64,000 nt of DNA from Dactylorhiza incarnata (taxonomy: Eukaryota > Streptophyta > Magnoliopsida > Asparagales > Orchidaceae), in contig JAWHQI010000273.1 in assembly GCA_033032865.1 (NCBI GenBank), forward strand, positions 806,001-870,000, written 5' to 3'. Below the pieces are notes generated by a model that was given only the letters and a program-made list of their open reading frames with translations, was not told the origin of the DNA and did no database searches. Shown piece by piece: positions 42,640 to 54,200 of this stretch (position 1 is its first letter; each line of letters opens with the position of its first letter). A program made the translations under genes and the position numbers.

Positions 42640-44102
42640 CTCGACGAGAAGAAAATGTCAAACTCACTGAGTTCTACCAATCGTTTTGCTAGCCTTCCAG
42701 AATTCTACACCCCATTTAGGATGCTTTGGAGGGGATGATCAGTCATGACTCGGATGGAGTGAGCTTGAAAATATGGTCGAATCTTTGGCGCTGATACCAC
42801 CATGGTGAAAGTTAGCTTCTCAGGATGGGATACAACATCTCCGCCTTCTTTAGCACCCGACTAACATAGTAGATGGGTACCTGCCTCTTTCCCTTTTCTT
42901 TAACAAGAACTGAACTCGCCCTCTTCGCTCCTACTCCTTGGTAGAGGAGTAGGTCTCCGTCTTCCTTTGAGCCTTGAAGGAGAGGTGTCTGGGTTAACAG
43001 TTGCTTAAGCTTATCAAAGGCCTCCTCACATTTATCGATCCACTCAAACTGTTGGCTGCATTAGAGCATTTTTATGAATGGAGAACACTTCTCTCCTACC
43101 TTTGATAGCAAGCAGCTAAGGGCTGCCAATCTTCCAGTCATCCTATGGACCTCCTTGGTGTTCTTGACGATGCCATCTCAAGGATAACCTTTTCATGATT
43201 GGGCTTCACTCCTTCCGGTGTGAGAAGACGCCCCATGAACTTTCCTCTTCTTGCCCCAAATACACACTTCACAGGATTGAGCCTAATCTTGAACCTTTGA
43301 AGTGTTGCAAAGCTTTCCACCAGAGCAATAACATGATCTTAGGAGCTCTTGCTCTTGATTAAGAGGTCATCCACGTATACCTCCAGGTTCCTCCCCTTTT
43401 GCTCTTTGAAGATTTGATCTATCATTTGCTAGTAGGTAGCCCCCGCATTATTCAACCCAAAGAGCATCATCTTGTAGCTATATCAGTCATCGCTAGTGAT
43501 GAAGGAGACATCGCGACAATCTGGAGGATGCATCTGAATCTCGTGGTATCCTGAAAAGGCATAAAAGAAGCTTATCACAAAAAACCCACTGCCGAATCAG
43601 CCATCGCATCAATTCAAGGCAAGGGATGACAATCCTTTGGGCAAGCTTTATTTTTAAGGGAAAAATCTACACACATTCTTCTGTTTCCTCCAAACCTCTG
43701 CACCATTATAATATTTAAGACCCATCCTGGATACTGGATCTCTGATACAAAATCTGCCTCAAGCAACTTCCTCACTTCCTCTCTAATGGGCTCAGCCAAT
43801 GTAGTGACACTTGCCCTCTTCTTTTGCCGGATGGGCTTGACCATGGAGTCTAGATTGAGGTGGTGGCTGGCAACCTCTGCGTCAATTCCTGACATCTTTG
43901 CGATACTCCAGGCTAAGATGTCGACATTCTTTTGTAAGCACACCACCAACTCTATCTTCTCGTCGGTCTTTAGTGATCCTCCAATCTTTAGCAACACAGG
44001 CTCTCCAAATTTCAAGAGTTCTTCTATCTCTTCCACTTCTACTTCGGCTTCCAAACTCGCAATGCCTTCCAGTACCTTCTTCATCTCCTCTGCATCCTCC
44101 AT
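42640..44102 (-). pseudogene. F reverse transcriptase and RNase H
   Basis: The frame from 44102 reads MEDAEEMKKVLEGIASLEAEVEVEEIEELL and IAKMSGIDAEVASHHLNLD. The RT entry follows (REEVRKLLEADFVSEIQYPGWVLNIIMVQR..GGNRRMCVDFSLKNKACPKDCHPLP). The active-site YVDD is intact at 43366-43377 (VYVDDLLIK). The frame at 43320-43138 (MESFATLQRFKIRLNPVKCVFGARRGKFMGRLLTPEGV) is the RT thumb side. Stops at about 43613 and later, plus frame changes, break it. Confidence 0.85.
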
Positions 44103-44105
44103 CTA

Positions 44106-44465
44106 GATGATGGTGCTAACTGTATTGAGATAGCACTCGCGGGCAGCTCTTGGATCGCTCCTGATCCTCACATGGACGTCCCTTTGGTAGTATTTTAAAC
44201 ACTGATGGTAGGAGGATGGGATGGCCTTAAAGAAGTTAATGAGCGGCCTCCAGAATATCGCACTGTAGCAGCTCAGGGAATCGACGATGATGGTGCTAAC
44301 TGTATTGAGATAGCACTTGCGGGCAGCTCTTGGATCGCTCCTGATCCTCACATGGACGTCCCCTTGGTAGTATTTTAAACACTGATGGTAGGAGGATGGG
44401 ATGGCCTTAAAGAAGTTAATGAGCGGCCTCCAGAATATCGCACTGTGCAGCTCAGGGAACCGGCA
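44106..44465 (-). repeat. Exact 180-bp tandem duplication inside F protease
   Basis: 44106-44285 and 44286-44465 are direct copies differing at only a few positions. The period is 180 bp (60 codons), so the frame is kept and the end of the protease domain is read twice (SAIFWRPLINFFKAIPSSYH...ARECYLN). High identity against the decayed background shows it arose late. Confidence 0.93.
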
Positions 44466-44849
44466 CTTGATTGAGGTTTCACCGAGGGTTACCAACAAAT
44501 CTACTCCTCCCTCCACCTCTTTCGTCTCTCTTGAGAAACTAAAGATGGGACCATCCGAAGCCACCACCCTTCCTGCTTCGACTCCCAGCCTGTCGAATGT
44601 GTTTTTGAAGATAACATTTACCGAGCTCTTGTTTTCCACCAGGATTCGGTCGACGGTGAAGTTCTCCACTGCTACTTGGATCACAAGGGCAACATAGAAG
44701 GGATTCTCATTCCCCAATATGTCCTCCTCTGAGAAAGTGATCACTTCCAACGGGGGCGATGTCTGCGAGGTAGTGGCGACGCACTTGCGGTAGATTTGAT
44801 GGAGATTACCCTTGCGGGAAGCTCCTAACCCTGCTCCCCAATGGGTCAC
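44106..44849 (-). pseudogene. F aspartic protease with duplicated end
   Basis: The frame reads FYVALVIQVAVENFTVDRILVENKSSVNVIFKNTFDRLGV. The region equivalent to the catalytic D-S/T-G has become E-N-K, so activity is lost. The rest (FPELHSAIFWRPLINFFKAIPSSYHQCLKYY) is the typical Tat protease end with the G of ILGRP changed to W. The last 60 residues are repeated by the 180-bp duplication. Confidence 0.8.
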
Positions 44850-44962
44850 CCTTACAATTTCTCATCCTCCTTCGATAATTTCTCCTCGACCTCCCTGGTC
44901 GATTCAATCTTCATTCGTCCTTCGAGCGGGGCTTGTACTGCCATTGGCTCGATAGGGGCTTC

Positions 44963-46384
44963 TGATAGTACAATATTTATCTATATTTTAGTATAGTATT
45001 TATATATTAACTAAGTATTTTTTATAATATTTTATCCTAATTTCTTTCTAATTAGCTTATTTTTGCATTTTCATGAAATTTGGGTTGCTGGTAACAGTTT
45101 GGAGCTCATAGACGTGATCATGAGATGTTGTGAAGCATTTCTGCCAAAATTACAAAGTACACACCCTACCTAGGGCGTGCCATGAGTTCACGACCAAAAC
45201 CTTCTCCAGAACACTATCCAGGGCATTTTAAAGTTACATGCCCTTGGTCACGGGCATGACCAAGGGCATGACATCTAGTCATGACCATGACCCAACCCAG
45301 CCATTTTCCAGCTTCCAGATCACACCTCCAGCTCAGTTTAATATTACACGCCCTCGATCATGGGCGTGACCCACCCAACATTCACGTTATCACTCCAAAT
45401 CGAGTCGTTCTGCTGCCATTTCCAGATCCAGCAAGACACGCCCATGTCCAAGGGCGTGACACGAGTGTGACTTCCCAAATTTTCAGCTATAAAATCCAGT
45501 TGCTCCCAAAGAGTTCTTCATCCAGCCCATGCTTCGATTTGGATCATTTTCTTTTACTTTTCTGCACATTTATTATAGTATTTTTCCTTTATGCAATTTA
45601 CTTTATGTCTTGCACTTTTCAATCTCTAGTATAGAATTTTAATTTTTGCAGTTGTAATTTCATTTCCTATTTAATAGATGGTTATTTCTTTTTAACACGG
45701 CTAGCTAATCTCTTAGCATTTAATCGGATGATTTCTTTTGCAAAATAATTATTCAATTTCTTCATCATAGCTTTTGATTTAGAAAGCTCGATTCACCTTT
45801 GATTTTTAAATTATTGATTTCATATTTCTAGTATATGATAGTCAATTTAGATCAGTATTATAGTTGATCGCGAGATCCGTGAATATGAGAAGATCATTCA
45901 TCGGTGAAAGGAGTTGGATGCACCCCTCGAGAGAGGATGACATATATCTTCTGGATTGGAGTCAAATCCAATAGTGAGGTTCACATCGTAAAGCAAGCTT
46001 AGGGGTTTCGACTGGCCGAGGGGTCTTAATCGATCAACTAAGGTTAGTTGTTAGTACTCCTTGAGAGAGGTTCTATCATAATTTGGGAACCTCCACGGTC
46101 GAGTTATTTTCAATCATCGCTTGTGAATTGTAGATTTACTAATTATTTTACTTAAGATTGATTCTCGATCAAATGTTTTCTTTCTTTAATTATTTCATTT
46201 CTAAAAACTCCATTTTATCTTTCCGATAAAATAATAATAATTTGCGTGAGTAGAAGTTCTCAACAGCCCTGTGGAATATGATATTTGGTATTTTTTTTAA
46301 AATATCTTATACTATGAATGATAGGTAGTCTTGCCTATAGTTCGTAGAATTTGGAGAAAATTATATCCTAAATTTTGCGTATCA
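44963..46384 (+). mobile_element. S2: solo gypsy-like LTR with TSD gcttc
   Basis: This 1422-bp insert, TGATAGTACAATA...TTTTGCGTATCA, is flanked by gcttc (44958-44962 and 46385-46389). It interrupts F between gag and protease. It has a TATA box (45488-45494, TATAAAA) and, upstream of it, repeated acgccc...gggcgtg dyads (about 45170-45480). No PBS or coding region is present. The U5-like text (cctcgagagagga, cagccctgtgga) resembles Tat/Athila-type LTRs, but the family is not certain. Confidence 0.85.
45488..45494 (+). promoter_or_regulatory. TATA box of S2
   Basis: gctataaaatcc lies about 525 bp from the LTR start, directly downstream of the acgccc/gggcgt dyads. It fits a U3/R border. Confidence 0.6.
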
Positions 46385-46389
46385 GCTTC

Positions 46390-47220
46390 CTATCTTTCCT
46401 GCTCTCCTCCTCCTCCTCTGATAGCCAGCCTCCTCCTAGCTTCCCAGAAGTCAGGGCAAGCCATCATCTCGTGCCCCTCTATTTGATGCATATCACAGTA
46501 GAGGGGGATTGCCTCTTCCTGAGCCTTCCTTCGATGGTTCCTTCGAACTTTCCTATTACTCTGCTTGGCAAAGGCCATCGCTTCCACGCGTCCTCTTTCT
46601 TGACCCCTCTCTGTTTGGTTGAAGTATCTTCTTTCTGAGGATAATCTTCTTCCCAGACATTGAAGTTGGGACCTTCCTGCTGGCCTCCATGGTGGCCTAT
46701 TGGCAGGGACCTGGTATTTCCTCTGCACCTCTTGACGCTCTAGGGCCACAAAGGGACTCCTCACTTCATGCCATCTCGGCTCCTCCCTCTTGGGCTCTTC
46801 CCTTCTCCTCGGCTCTTCCCATCTTCTTTCTTCCCGTTGCTTCCCTTCCCGCCTTCAAAGCTCCTCCTTCTTCCTTCTCACCGGGTCTTTCTCCTCTTTT
46901 TCCTTCTCTTCCCTGGTCAGGCTGGTGGGTTTTTTAGGAACCCACGATTCGAGGCCTCCACCTGAACAAACTTATTGTCTCTCTCAATAAGCTCTTCGTA
47001 AGACATGGGGATCTTTGCTAATCTCCAGCTTGAGGACGCCCTCCCTTAGGCTGAATGTCAGGGCTTGCTATAAGGTGAAGCCATCGACCTCCTAAATGTC
47101 TAGAACCTCCTCTTGGAAGAGGTCGAAGTAGTTTCCTAACGTCTCCCACACCCCTTGTACTAGATAGAAGAGGGATATTGCCTCCTTATTCCTCTTCTTT
47201 GCCATGGCGAATCATCACTC
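46390..47220 (-). pseudogene. F gag
   Basis: The minus-strand reading from about 47180 gives a retrotransposon gag region (FSLREG, then MSYEELIERDNKFVQVE near 47005-46955, and NRGFLKNPPAWPGKRRKRRKDP). The frame 46764-46390 carries the knuckle YCDMHQIEGHEMMACPDF (46456-46497), a C-x2-H-x4-H-x4-C form common in Tat elements. Several frame breaks are present. S2 lies directly after its end. Confidence 0.75.
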
Positions 47221-48159
47221 CCCGACGTAGTGTAACATCCCAATTTAGGATGAGGGACCTAGCAGTTTTGGCACCCCTAATTGATGCACCACCTCACCTT
47301 GGAGATAAGGTAGAGCCCTTGAAGGGGCAAAAGGTGCACTTAGGCAAGTTAACCAATCCAAGTCTCATGAACCCCACCCCTAACTAATGGAGCCAAGCAT
47401 ACCCTCCCTCATGACCTAAGTAAACCATTTCACCTACTAGCACACCACATCACCTTGAAGACAAGATCAACGCCTTTAAAGAGAGAGAAAGAGGCATGGT
47501 GTGCATTTAAACAAAGTGAACCAAACCAACTCAATTAAAACCCTTGACCAATTGAACTAACCACCTCCTTCCTCATTACCAAAGTAAACCATTCCACCTA
47601 TTAGCACACCACATCACCTTAAAGACATGGGTAAAACCTTAAAAGAGGATATGGTGTGCATTTAACCAAACTAGCCTAAACCACACAAATGCCCCTTCTT
47701 GATCAATTGAGTAAGCCACACCATAACCCATGACCCATGACCAAGGCTAGATACCTCAAAATGTTGACTTTGGTCAACATTGGTCACCCAAATTAAGCAT
47801 GATCAAACCATGGTTTAATTAAGGCCTAAACCCACTTTCTAAAAATACCTTAATCCCACACTCACCCAAGAGACTCCAAATTAAACCTTAAATACATTTA
47901 GACCCTAAACCCAAGGACCAAAATCAGATGGCCATTAATTAAACTAAGCCCCCCCTTAAGAGAAATTTTATGCAAAATGGAAAAACTTCAAAGTGAAGTA
48001 ACCATGCCCCCATTGAATTCTTCCCACTTTGAGAGGCGAGAATGAAGCTTCTGATCCTATCCAAGGCCTCAAAGGACTACAAGGTGGCTGTATGTTCAAG
48101 CTAGACCATAGCCATGACCGTCCATGGTGAGCTTAAGGGAATTTTTGCAATCCCAAGCC

Positions 48160-48166
48160 TATAAAA
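48160..48166 (+). promoter_or_regulatory. TATA box of the H LTR
   Basis: gcctataaaagcaccccc is followed by a CT/CA-rich leader-like stretch (cttcatccttcagaaacc) about 20-30 bp downstream, the usual transcription start context. Confidence 0.75.
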
Positions 48167-49079
48167 GCACCCCCTTCATCCTTCAGAAACCTCACACCAG
48201 CCCCAAGAAAATAGTTCTATGTAGAGAAATTGTGTGGAAGCCCTCTGGAGGAGTGTAGTCAACTCAATCGACCAAGCCATGGATGCTCGAACCCGATCAA
48301 GGAGAGTAAGGAAAAATCAAGTGAGATTTCTTCCCTTCCCCTTCTGAAATCATTATAGAAGGTTTTTGAATCAAAATTGAGCTCAATTGAGCCAAGATTT
48401 CATATAATTTAGTGGAGAATCACCGTCGGAATGTCCCTATAATTTCGGCCACCGGCGGCGGCATCAGGCGTCAGACCACCGCCCAGAGGTAGCCCTCACC
48501 ACGATGAAATTATTGGTGGTGGTGGAAATGAGTGATGATGGCCAGATGGCATTGGAGTATCCCTGAAAGCTCCTCCTATGTGAGATCAATCTCCACCGCC
48601 GGCTCAATGTTGAAGATGAAAACACAGCCATCCAGATCCTTAACCAATGATTGGGCTGATCCCCATTGTGGATTGATAGCATATCCTCTATGGGGAATGG
48701 CCATTTCGCGGTCTGCCGCTTTCCCAAGCCGCTAGATCCGCGTCAAGATCTACGCCTCTCCTTTATTATTTAATCTAGAGCTTTTAAATGTAAAATTTGC
48801 TATATAGTACAGACTTTCTAAGTGATTTTTAGGTGCTTTAATGGCTGAACCAAGCCAAGTGTTCATCATGGAAGTTGTAGGGCTTGGTCAGACCTTTTTA
48901 AATTGGGTGCACATTTTCTGTGGAGGTGTATAACTCCCTGAATTAATTTTCAAAGTTTGGGTGAAATAAATCTTGGAACTTTCCATATTTTGTGTATTTT
49001 TCATTCATAAGACCTAATTTGAACTTGAAAATTTGTATGTAGGTTTCTTATAAAGGTATTAATTCATATGCAAAAGCTT

Positions 49080-50700
49080 GTAATTTATGGAACGCAGTTT
49101 TACTATGGTTTAAATTAAAATACACTTAATTGTAACACTTGTGTATTAATGAAATCTTTTGGTCTTAAATACATGAATAAAATCCTAAATTTTTAAAGCA
49201 CTCTAATAATGTCATGATTGACCTTGGGATAAAATTTTAAGTTATTTGGACTAGATTTGATCACTCTATGAATTTTGTAACCCAAAAGGCATTATTTAAA
49301 TTATTTAATATGCCACACTTCCATATTAATGAAATAATTGAGTTTTAAACCCTTCAATAAATTCCCAAATTTTTATAGCACCCTAATAATGTCATAAATG
49401 ATCTTGGTTTAAGTTTTCAAAATGTTTGAACTTCATTTGATTACTTTATGAATTTATGCCTTTAAAAGAATATTATTTAATGTCACACTTCCATATTAAT
49501 GAAATATATGAGTCTTAAACCCTTCAATAAATTATCAAATTTGTATAGCACCCTAATACTGTCACGGCTGATTTTTTTTAAAGTATTCAAAAGGTTTGAA
49601 CTTCATTTGTTCACATTATGAATTTAAGCCTTTAAGAGAATATTATTTAATGTACCACACTTCCATATTAATGAAATAAATGAGTCTTAAACCCTTCAAT
49701 AAATTCTCAAATTTGGATAGCACTCTAATAATTTCGTGACTGATTTTTTTTTTAAGTTTTCAAAAGGTTTGAACTTCATTTGATCACTTTATGAATTTAT
49801 GCCTTTAAAAGAATATTATTTAATATGTCACACTTCCATATTAATGAAATAATTGAGTGTTAAACCCTTCAATAAGTTCTCAAATTTGTATAGCACCCTA
49901 ATAATGTCATGCCCGGTCTTGTGTTAAGTTTTCAAAAGGTTTGAACTACATTTGATCACTTTATGAATTTATGCATTTAAAAGAATATTATTTAATATGT
50001 CACACTTCCATATTAATGAAATAAATGAGTTTTAAACCCTTAAATAAATTCCCAAACATTTATAGCACCCTAATAATGTCATGGCTGATCTTGGATTAAG
50101 TTTTCAAAAGGTTTAAACTTCATTGGGACACTTTATGAATTTATGCCTATAAAAGAATATCATTTAATATGTCACACTTCCATATTATTGAAATAAATGA
50201 GTTTTTAACCTTTCAATTAATTCCCAAACTTTTATATGACCCTAATATTGTCATGAATGATCTTAGTTTAAGTTTTCAAAAGGTTTGGACTTCATTTGAT
50301 CACTTTATTAATTTATGCCTTTAGAAGAATATTATTTAATATGTCACACTTCCATATTAATGAAATAAATTGGTCTTAAACCCTTCAATAAATTCCCAAA
50401 TTTATAGCACTCTAATAATATCATGATTGGCCTTGGTTTCATTATACAAAATAATTGGGCTTGAATTAACCACTTTATGAAACTGTACGTACTCAAAAGT
50501 ATAGTTTGGTTAACTACTGATCACACTCATATATTGATAAAGCGTCTTGGCCTTAAATACTTATTCAAAATGCTCAAAGTTCATTGTTGCTCTTACATTT
50601 TGTCATACTTAACTCTTGATTTAAGAATTGAGAAAGCTCGGTCAAGATTATCTCGTCTACTATTTGTGTATCTGAATAAACTGTGCATCATTGATAGATC
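49080..50700 (+). repeat. Tandem array in the H LTR, ~172-bp period, about nine copies
   Basis: The anchor cacttccatattaatgaaat recurs at 49144, 49324, 49494, 49666, 49839, 50011, 50183, 50355 and (degenerate) about 50530. Central spacings are 170-173 bp. Copies share, in order, ttaaacccttcaataaattc, tagcaccctaataatgtcat, ttcaaaaggtttgaacttca and ttgatcactttatgaattta. Outer copies are more diverged than inner ones, as in satellite arrays maintained by unequal exchange. It lies in the transcribed R-U5 part. Confidence 0.92.
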
Positions 50701-52343
50701 CTTTGCTATAACTTCATTTTTGTAAAAGAGACTAGATTTAACCTTAGCAATATATCCGTGAGACCCACATTTTAAGTCATGTAAATGGTGTCTAGTAAAG
50801 AGGTAAGGGGTGAACTAGTCTCCCCCATAGGGGAGGTGGTGTATAATGGTACGCAATGCGACCACCGACCTCTCTCTTACCTAGCCAGTGGACCACTTAA
50901 ACTTGACTTCACAATATATGGCTAACAAGTTATCTAGGGCCCTTTCTGGGTTACTTTCTTATTATCCCTCCAGTTTATTGTGATCGAGGGGGTGTAGAAA
51001 CTAATCCTTGGTCTGGTGTGGGAACGACATTGATGTAATGTCTAATCCTGTAAAACTGTGGAGAATCTAACCGCTCTACCCTACAACACACACTGTCGGA
51101 GGGACTCGAGTGTTAGATCCATAAAGCTGTTGGGGAAATTTGTCTTGCAGAATTAGTCCAAGTGGGCAAATCCCTAGAGTTTGGTATACTCTCTGCCTTT
51201 GGCGAGACCTCGGATAGTAGTGCAGGTATGAACCCATACTGTACATTAAGGCCTGGGATGGTTCTGTGTCACTTACCTAGAAGTGGAGATGTGCGATCTG
51301 CTGTAATCATCCGCCACGGCGATAAGGTCCATGTAGTTAGCTACCAACGTAACAAGTGTACATGGTAAGACTTAGACATATAAATTAGTAATTCATCATA
51401 TCATCTTACTTTAGCATACCTTATATCTTTTAACTATATACTACAAGTCTGTCTGGGCATTCTTGTAAGATAAGTTTGTGTTATGATAATTTCAAGACCC
51501 TTAACTTATAATTTTGTATGGGCATTCATATAAGTTAAGTTATTTCTGTACCATAACTATTTCATATTCGAACTATATATTTTATCAAATAACCTGTTTG
51601 ATTTATTACTTATGTCAGAACAAGTCCCTCAAGTTATAAGTTTGTATGAGCATTTTTATAAGCTGTCATTTATGCTTCCCCTACTACCTGATTCATAACA
51701 CAACTCTCTCTTCTCCCGTCACTCGGTTCACTCATATTACCACTTATGCAGTTTTACCCCTTCTCCTTACCCAATGCCCTAAGATGCAATCGGGGAAAGG
51801 ATGGGAATCCACTTAGTCAATTCGACTAACGGTTTGTGATAACCCTCTCTAGGAACCCCGCTGCAGTAGCTTCCGCAGTACCAACACCAACTAGAGATTT
51901 ATGAGATAGAGATAGAGTTACCCGACATTATGGATCCAGCCCCAACAGTAGAGAAAGTACCAACAGAAGTGAGTTTGTTCCTCTGTTCTATGTATCTCAG
52001 CATGTTCTAGTTAAGACATGTAGTTTATCCAGGCATATAGTAGCCCCAATTTTGAGTTAAGGGCATTTGTTAGCCCTAGTTATCCGAGCAAGTGTTAGCC
52101 CAAGTCTTCCGCTGTATTCCAAACCTTGATATATATATATATATATGAAAAATGTGTTTTGGTCTTCATTTTTGTCTTTCCTTCTGTTATTGATTAGTAT
52201 TACTATGATACAATGATAACTCGCCTTATAGAGTAAGTGTCACACAATGGAGGTTAGCATTTTAGCTAACACTTCCGTATGACAACAACTCTAGGCATAA
52301 CGACCCCTCGGTGGTGACTAATTACCAGGGGTGTCGTTACAAA

Positions 52344-52355
52344 TGGTATAAATGC
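52344..52355 (+). other. Primer binding site of H, degenerate
   Basis: tggtataaatgc lies 2 bp after the LTR end. It resembles tggtatcagagc (tRNA-Met type) with three changes. Confidence 0.6.
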
Positions 52356-52639
52356 AAAACAAGTTCCTTCTATGTTGAAGTCCAACTTCCCCACAAACGA
52401 ACTCGACTTTCTTTACCAGTTCGAGGGCGAACTAGCGCAGCGAAAGCTGGTGAGCCCAAGTGCGAAATCACATTCGTAGTATATTTTTTCTCTCTCTTTT
52501 CCCAATCACCGATCAATAACATACATCTTTTATCTATAGATTCCAAAGAACGCCAGACCAAAAATTAGATTGTACCCAATACCGTCAGTCAACACCGTTC
52601 AACAACCATACTAAACTAAACACTGACGAACATCCTGGC

Positions 52640-53027
52640 CACCTTTCCGGGCTGCCATGTCTCAATAAAATGGAAGTCACCCCACAGAGCCACAAACCAA
52701 CTGGTTGTGCATCTTTCATGGCCTATCCCCACCAAATATCAACGACACAGAAATAGTAGTCCAAACTAAGAAGTGGTTGGACTTCATCTAAGAGCTATTG
52801 GTTGGGATAAAATGTCCCAGCAGTATGGCTATCACCCTAACAACATCTCCATTAGTCAGATATGCTCACAGATGGCGGAAGTCGTGTATAGATAGCACCT
52901 TCCTGGGAAGTCTTATGGAGAAATAGAGTGAAGTGAGTTCACCGCCACCTTCACTGACCACTTTAATCCAACCACAACCCGAGATGAATTATAAGATTGG
53001 TTCCTATAAATCAAAAAAGACAAACAC
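52640..53027 (+). pseudogene. H gag, first part (left of D)
   Basis: The plus-strand reading near 52935-53020 gives EFTATFTDHFNPTTTRDEL, a stop, then DWFL. It continues across D as KHSVLDYEREYSHLARFAGG. This is the core of gypsy gag. The upstream part (52640-52900) is too decayed to assign residues with certainty. The last 5 bp before D are the TSD aacac. Confidence 0.7.
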
Positions 53028-54200
53028 TGTTAAATTTTTTGATTTGAATCGTTTAGGAGTAAGCAGGAGTTGCATCAACTGAGTTAAAGCCAAACAACCA
53101 CAATGCCACACAGCAACACAAGAGACTTTATTGAATCACAAACTTCATTTACAGTGCGAGACATACATGGCGAGACATGATTCATAAGAATCACGGAGAC
53201 GAGAAGAACAAAACACACCAAAACAAATCTGGCGGCTAGACAAGCTGAGACCGCACAGACCGCTCGACTCCAGAAGTCGCCCGGCTTGACCTGAGACCGC
53301 GCGAACAGGAAACAGACAAACCGCCTGCACTGCAAGACCGCCACCTCAGACCGCATGAACAGGGGATTTATTGGAACGAAGAACTGAAGCTGTCGCCAGA
53401 CCGCAACTCAGATCGCCTAACCGCTGAAGGTCGCCTGATCGCTGAGCTCGCTGCGAACAACACAAGAACGAACATAAACCAGTTCGCAGATTGACCGCTG
53501 CCAAACTATTTATTCAAGCCGCTGGGAATCACCAAGGAAGGAGACCGCAACCTGTTGACCGCAAACCTGCGAACACAACAAACAGTCAACTCGCTTCCGA
53601 GACTGCTCGACCTCAAAGTGAGACCACACGAATTAACCCAGGCTCAGTTCTTACAGTTCTCATTATAAATGATGGGCCATGCACCCCTATTTATTGGCGG
53701 GTAGACGGATGTCGTCACCGCACAAACCGGGATACAGTCACCACCCGTCAGATCGCCAGCGGTATCATAAGGCAGACCGCGCGATCAGACCACTTGGATG
53801 ACCATCTGACCAAGACCGTAGAACAGCAGGCAGTTCGCGCACAAGTCGCGCGAACACGAGACCGCGCACAAGCCGCGCGGGCACAAGATCGCTCCTCCCT
53901 TAGATCACTAGGAGCAAACAAGAACCATCTGGCCGACTTAGAACAAGTCGCCAGATCGCCAAGCACAAACCGCCCGGACAGGCGGTCACACATAAGAACA
54001 GACCGCCCGGTCTTCCAACAAAGAAGACATGCCAACCAGCAGACCAACTCGGGAACAGACCGCAGCTACTAAGAACAGATTGGCAGAACCAACAGTCCGC
54101 CAGATAGAACCGGCAGAATATAATCACAAACCGCGCGGTCTCGGCGGTCACCCAAAATCAGACCGCCCGGTCACCTCCACTTCACTTCAAAATTTCAACA
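53028..54200 (-). mobile_element. 3' LTR of D
   Basis: This 1173-bp LTR has ends TGTTGAAATTTTG...AATTTAACA (minus orientation). It contains many gaccgcccggtc, gaccgcgcga and ccgcgcggtc motifs. The minus-strand TATA box TATAAATAGGGGTG of the 5' LTR is changed here to CCAATAAATAGGGG, the only difference in that box. Confidence 0.94.

Larger units (their letters stand above)
40463..47230 (-). mobile_element. Element F: Ty3/gypsy, Tat-like, decayed and LTR-less here, with S2 inside
   Basis: On the minus strand the order from high to low coordinates is gag (47220-46390), S2 insertion, protease (44849-44106), RT (44102 to about 43100), RNase H (about 43000-42640), a second RNase H-like domain (about 42620-42190) and integrase (about 41830-40939). 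Pol order RT-RH-IN, a C-x2-H-x4-H-x4-C gag knuckle and the second RNase H (FFVGHVSREENSAADRLAKY) point to the Tat group. No LTR of F is recognisable. The right side is cut by the LTR of H and the left by the truncated LTR of E. Confidence 0.85.
47231..52341 (+). mobile_element. 5' LTR of H, 5.1 kb
   Basis: It starts TGTAACATCCC and ends GGGTGTCGTTACA, with inverted ends TGTAAC/GTTACA. A TATA box at 48160-48166 puts U3 at about 0.95 kb and R-U5 at about 4.1 kb. U3 contains repeated ccacctcacctt/aagacaaggt-like boxes (47270-47640), apparently a degenerate ~180-bp tandem repeat. R-U5 contains the ~172-bp array (49080-50700) and boxes shared with the 4616-8118 LTR. No coding frame is present. Confidence 0.85.

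Noticed and set aside
45281..45634. 117-codon plus-strand ORF inside S2
   Set aside because: It lies wholly within a solo LTR across the TATA box and U3 dyads, with no similarity to known proteins.
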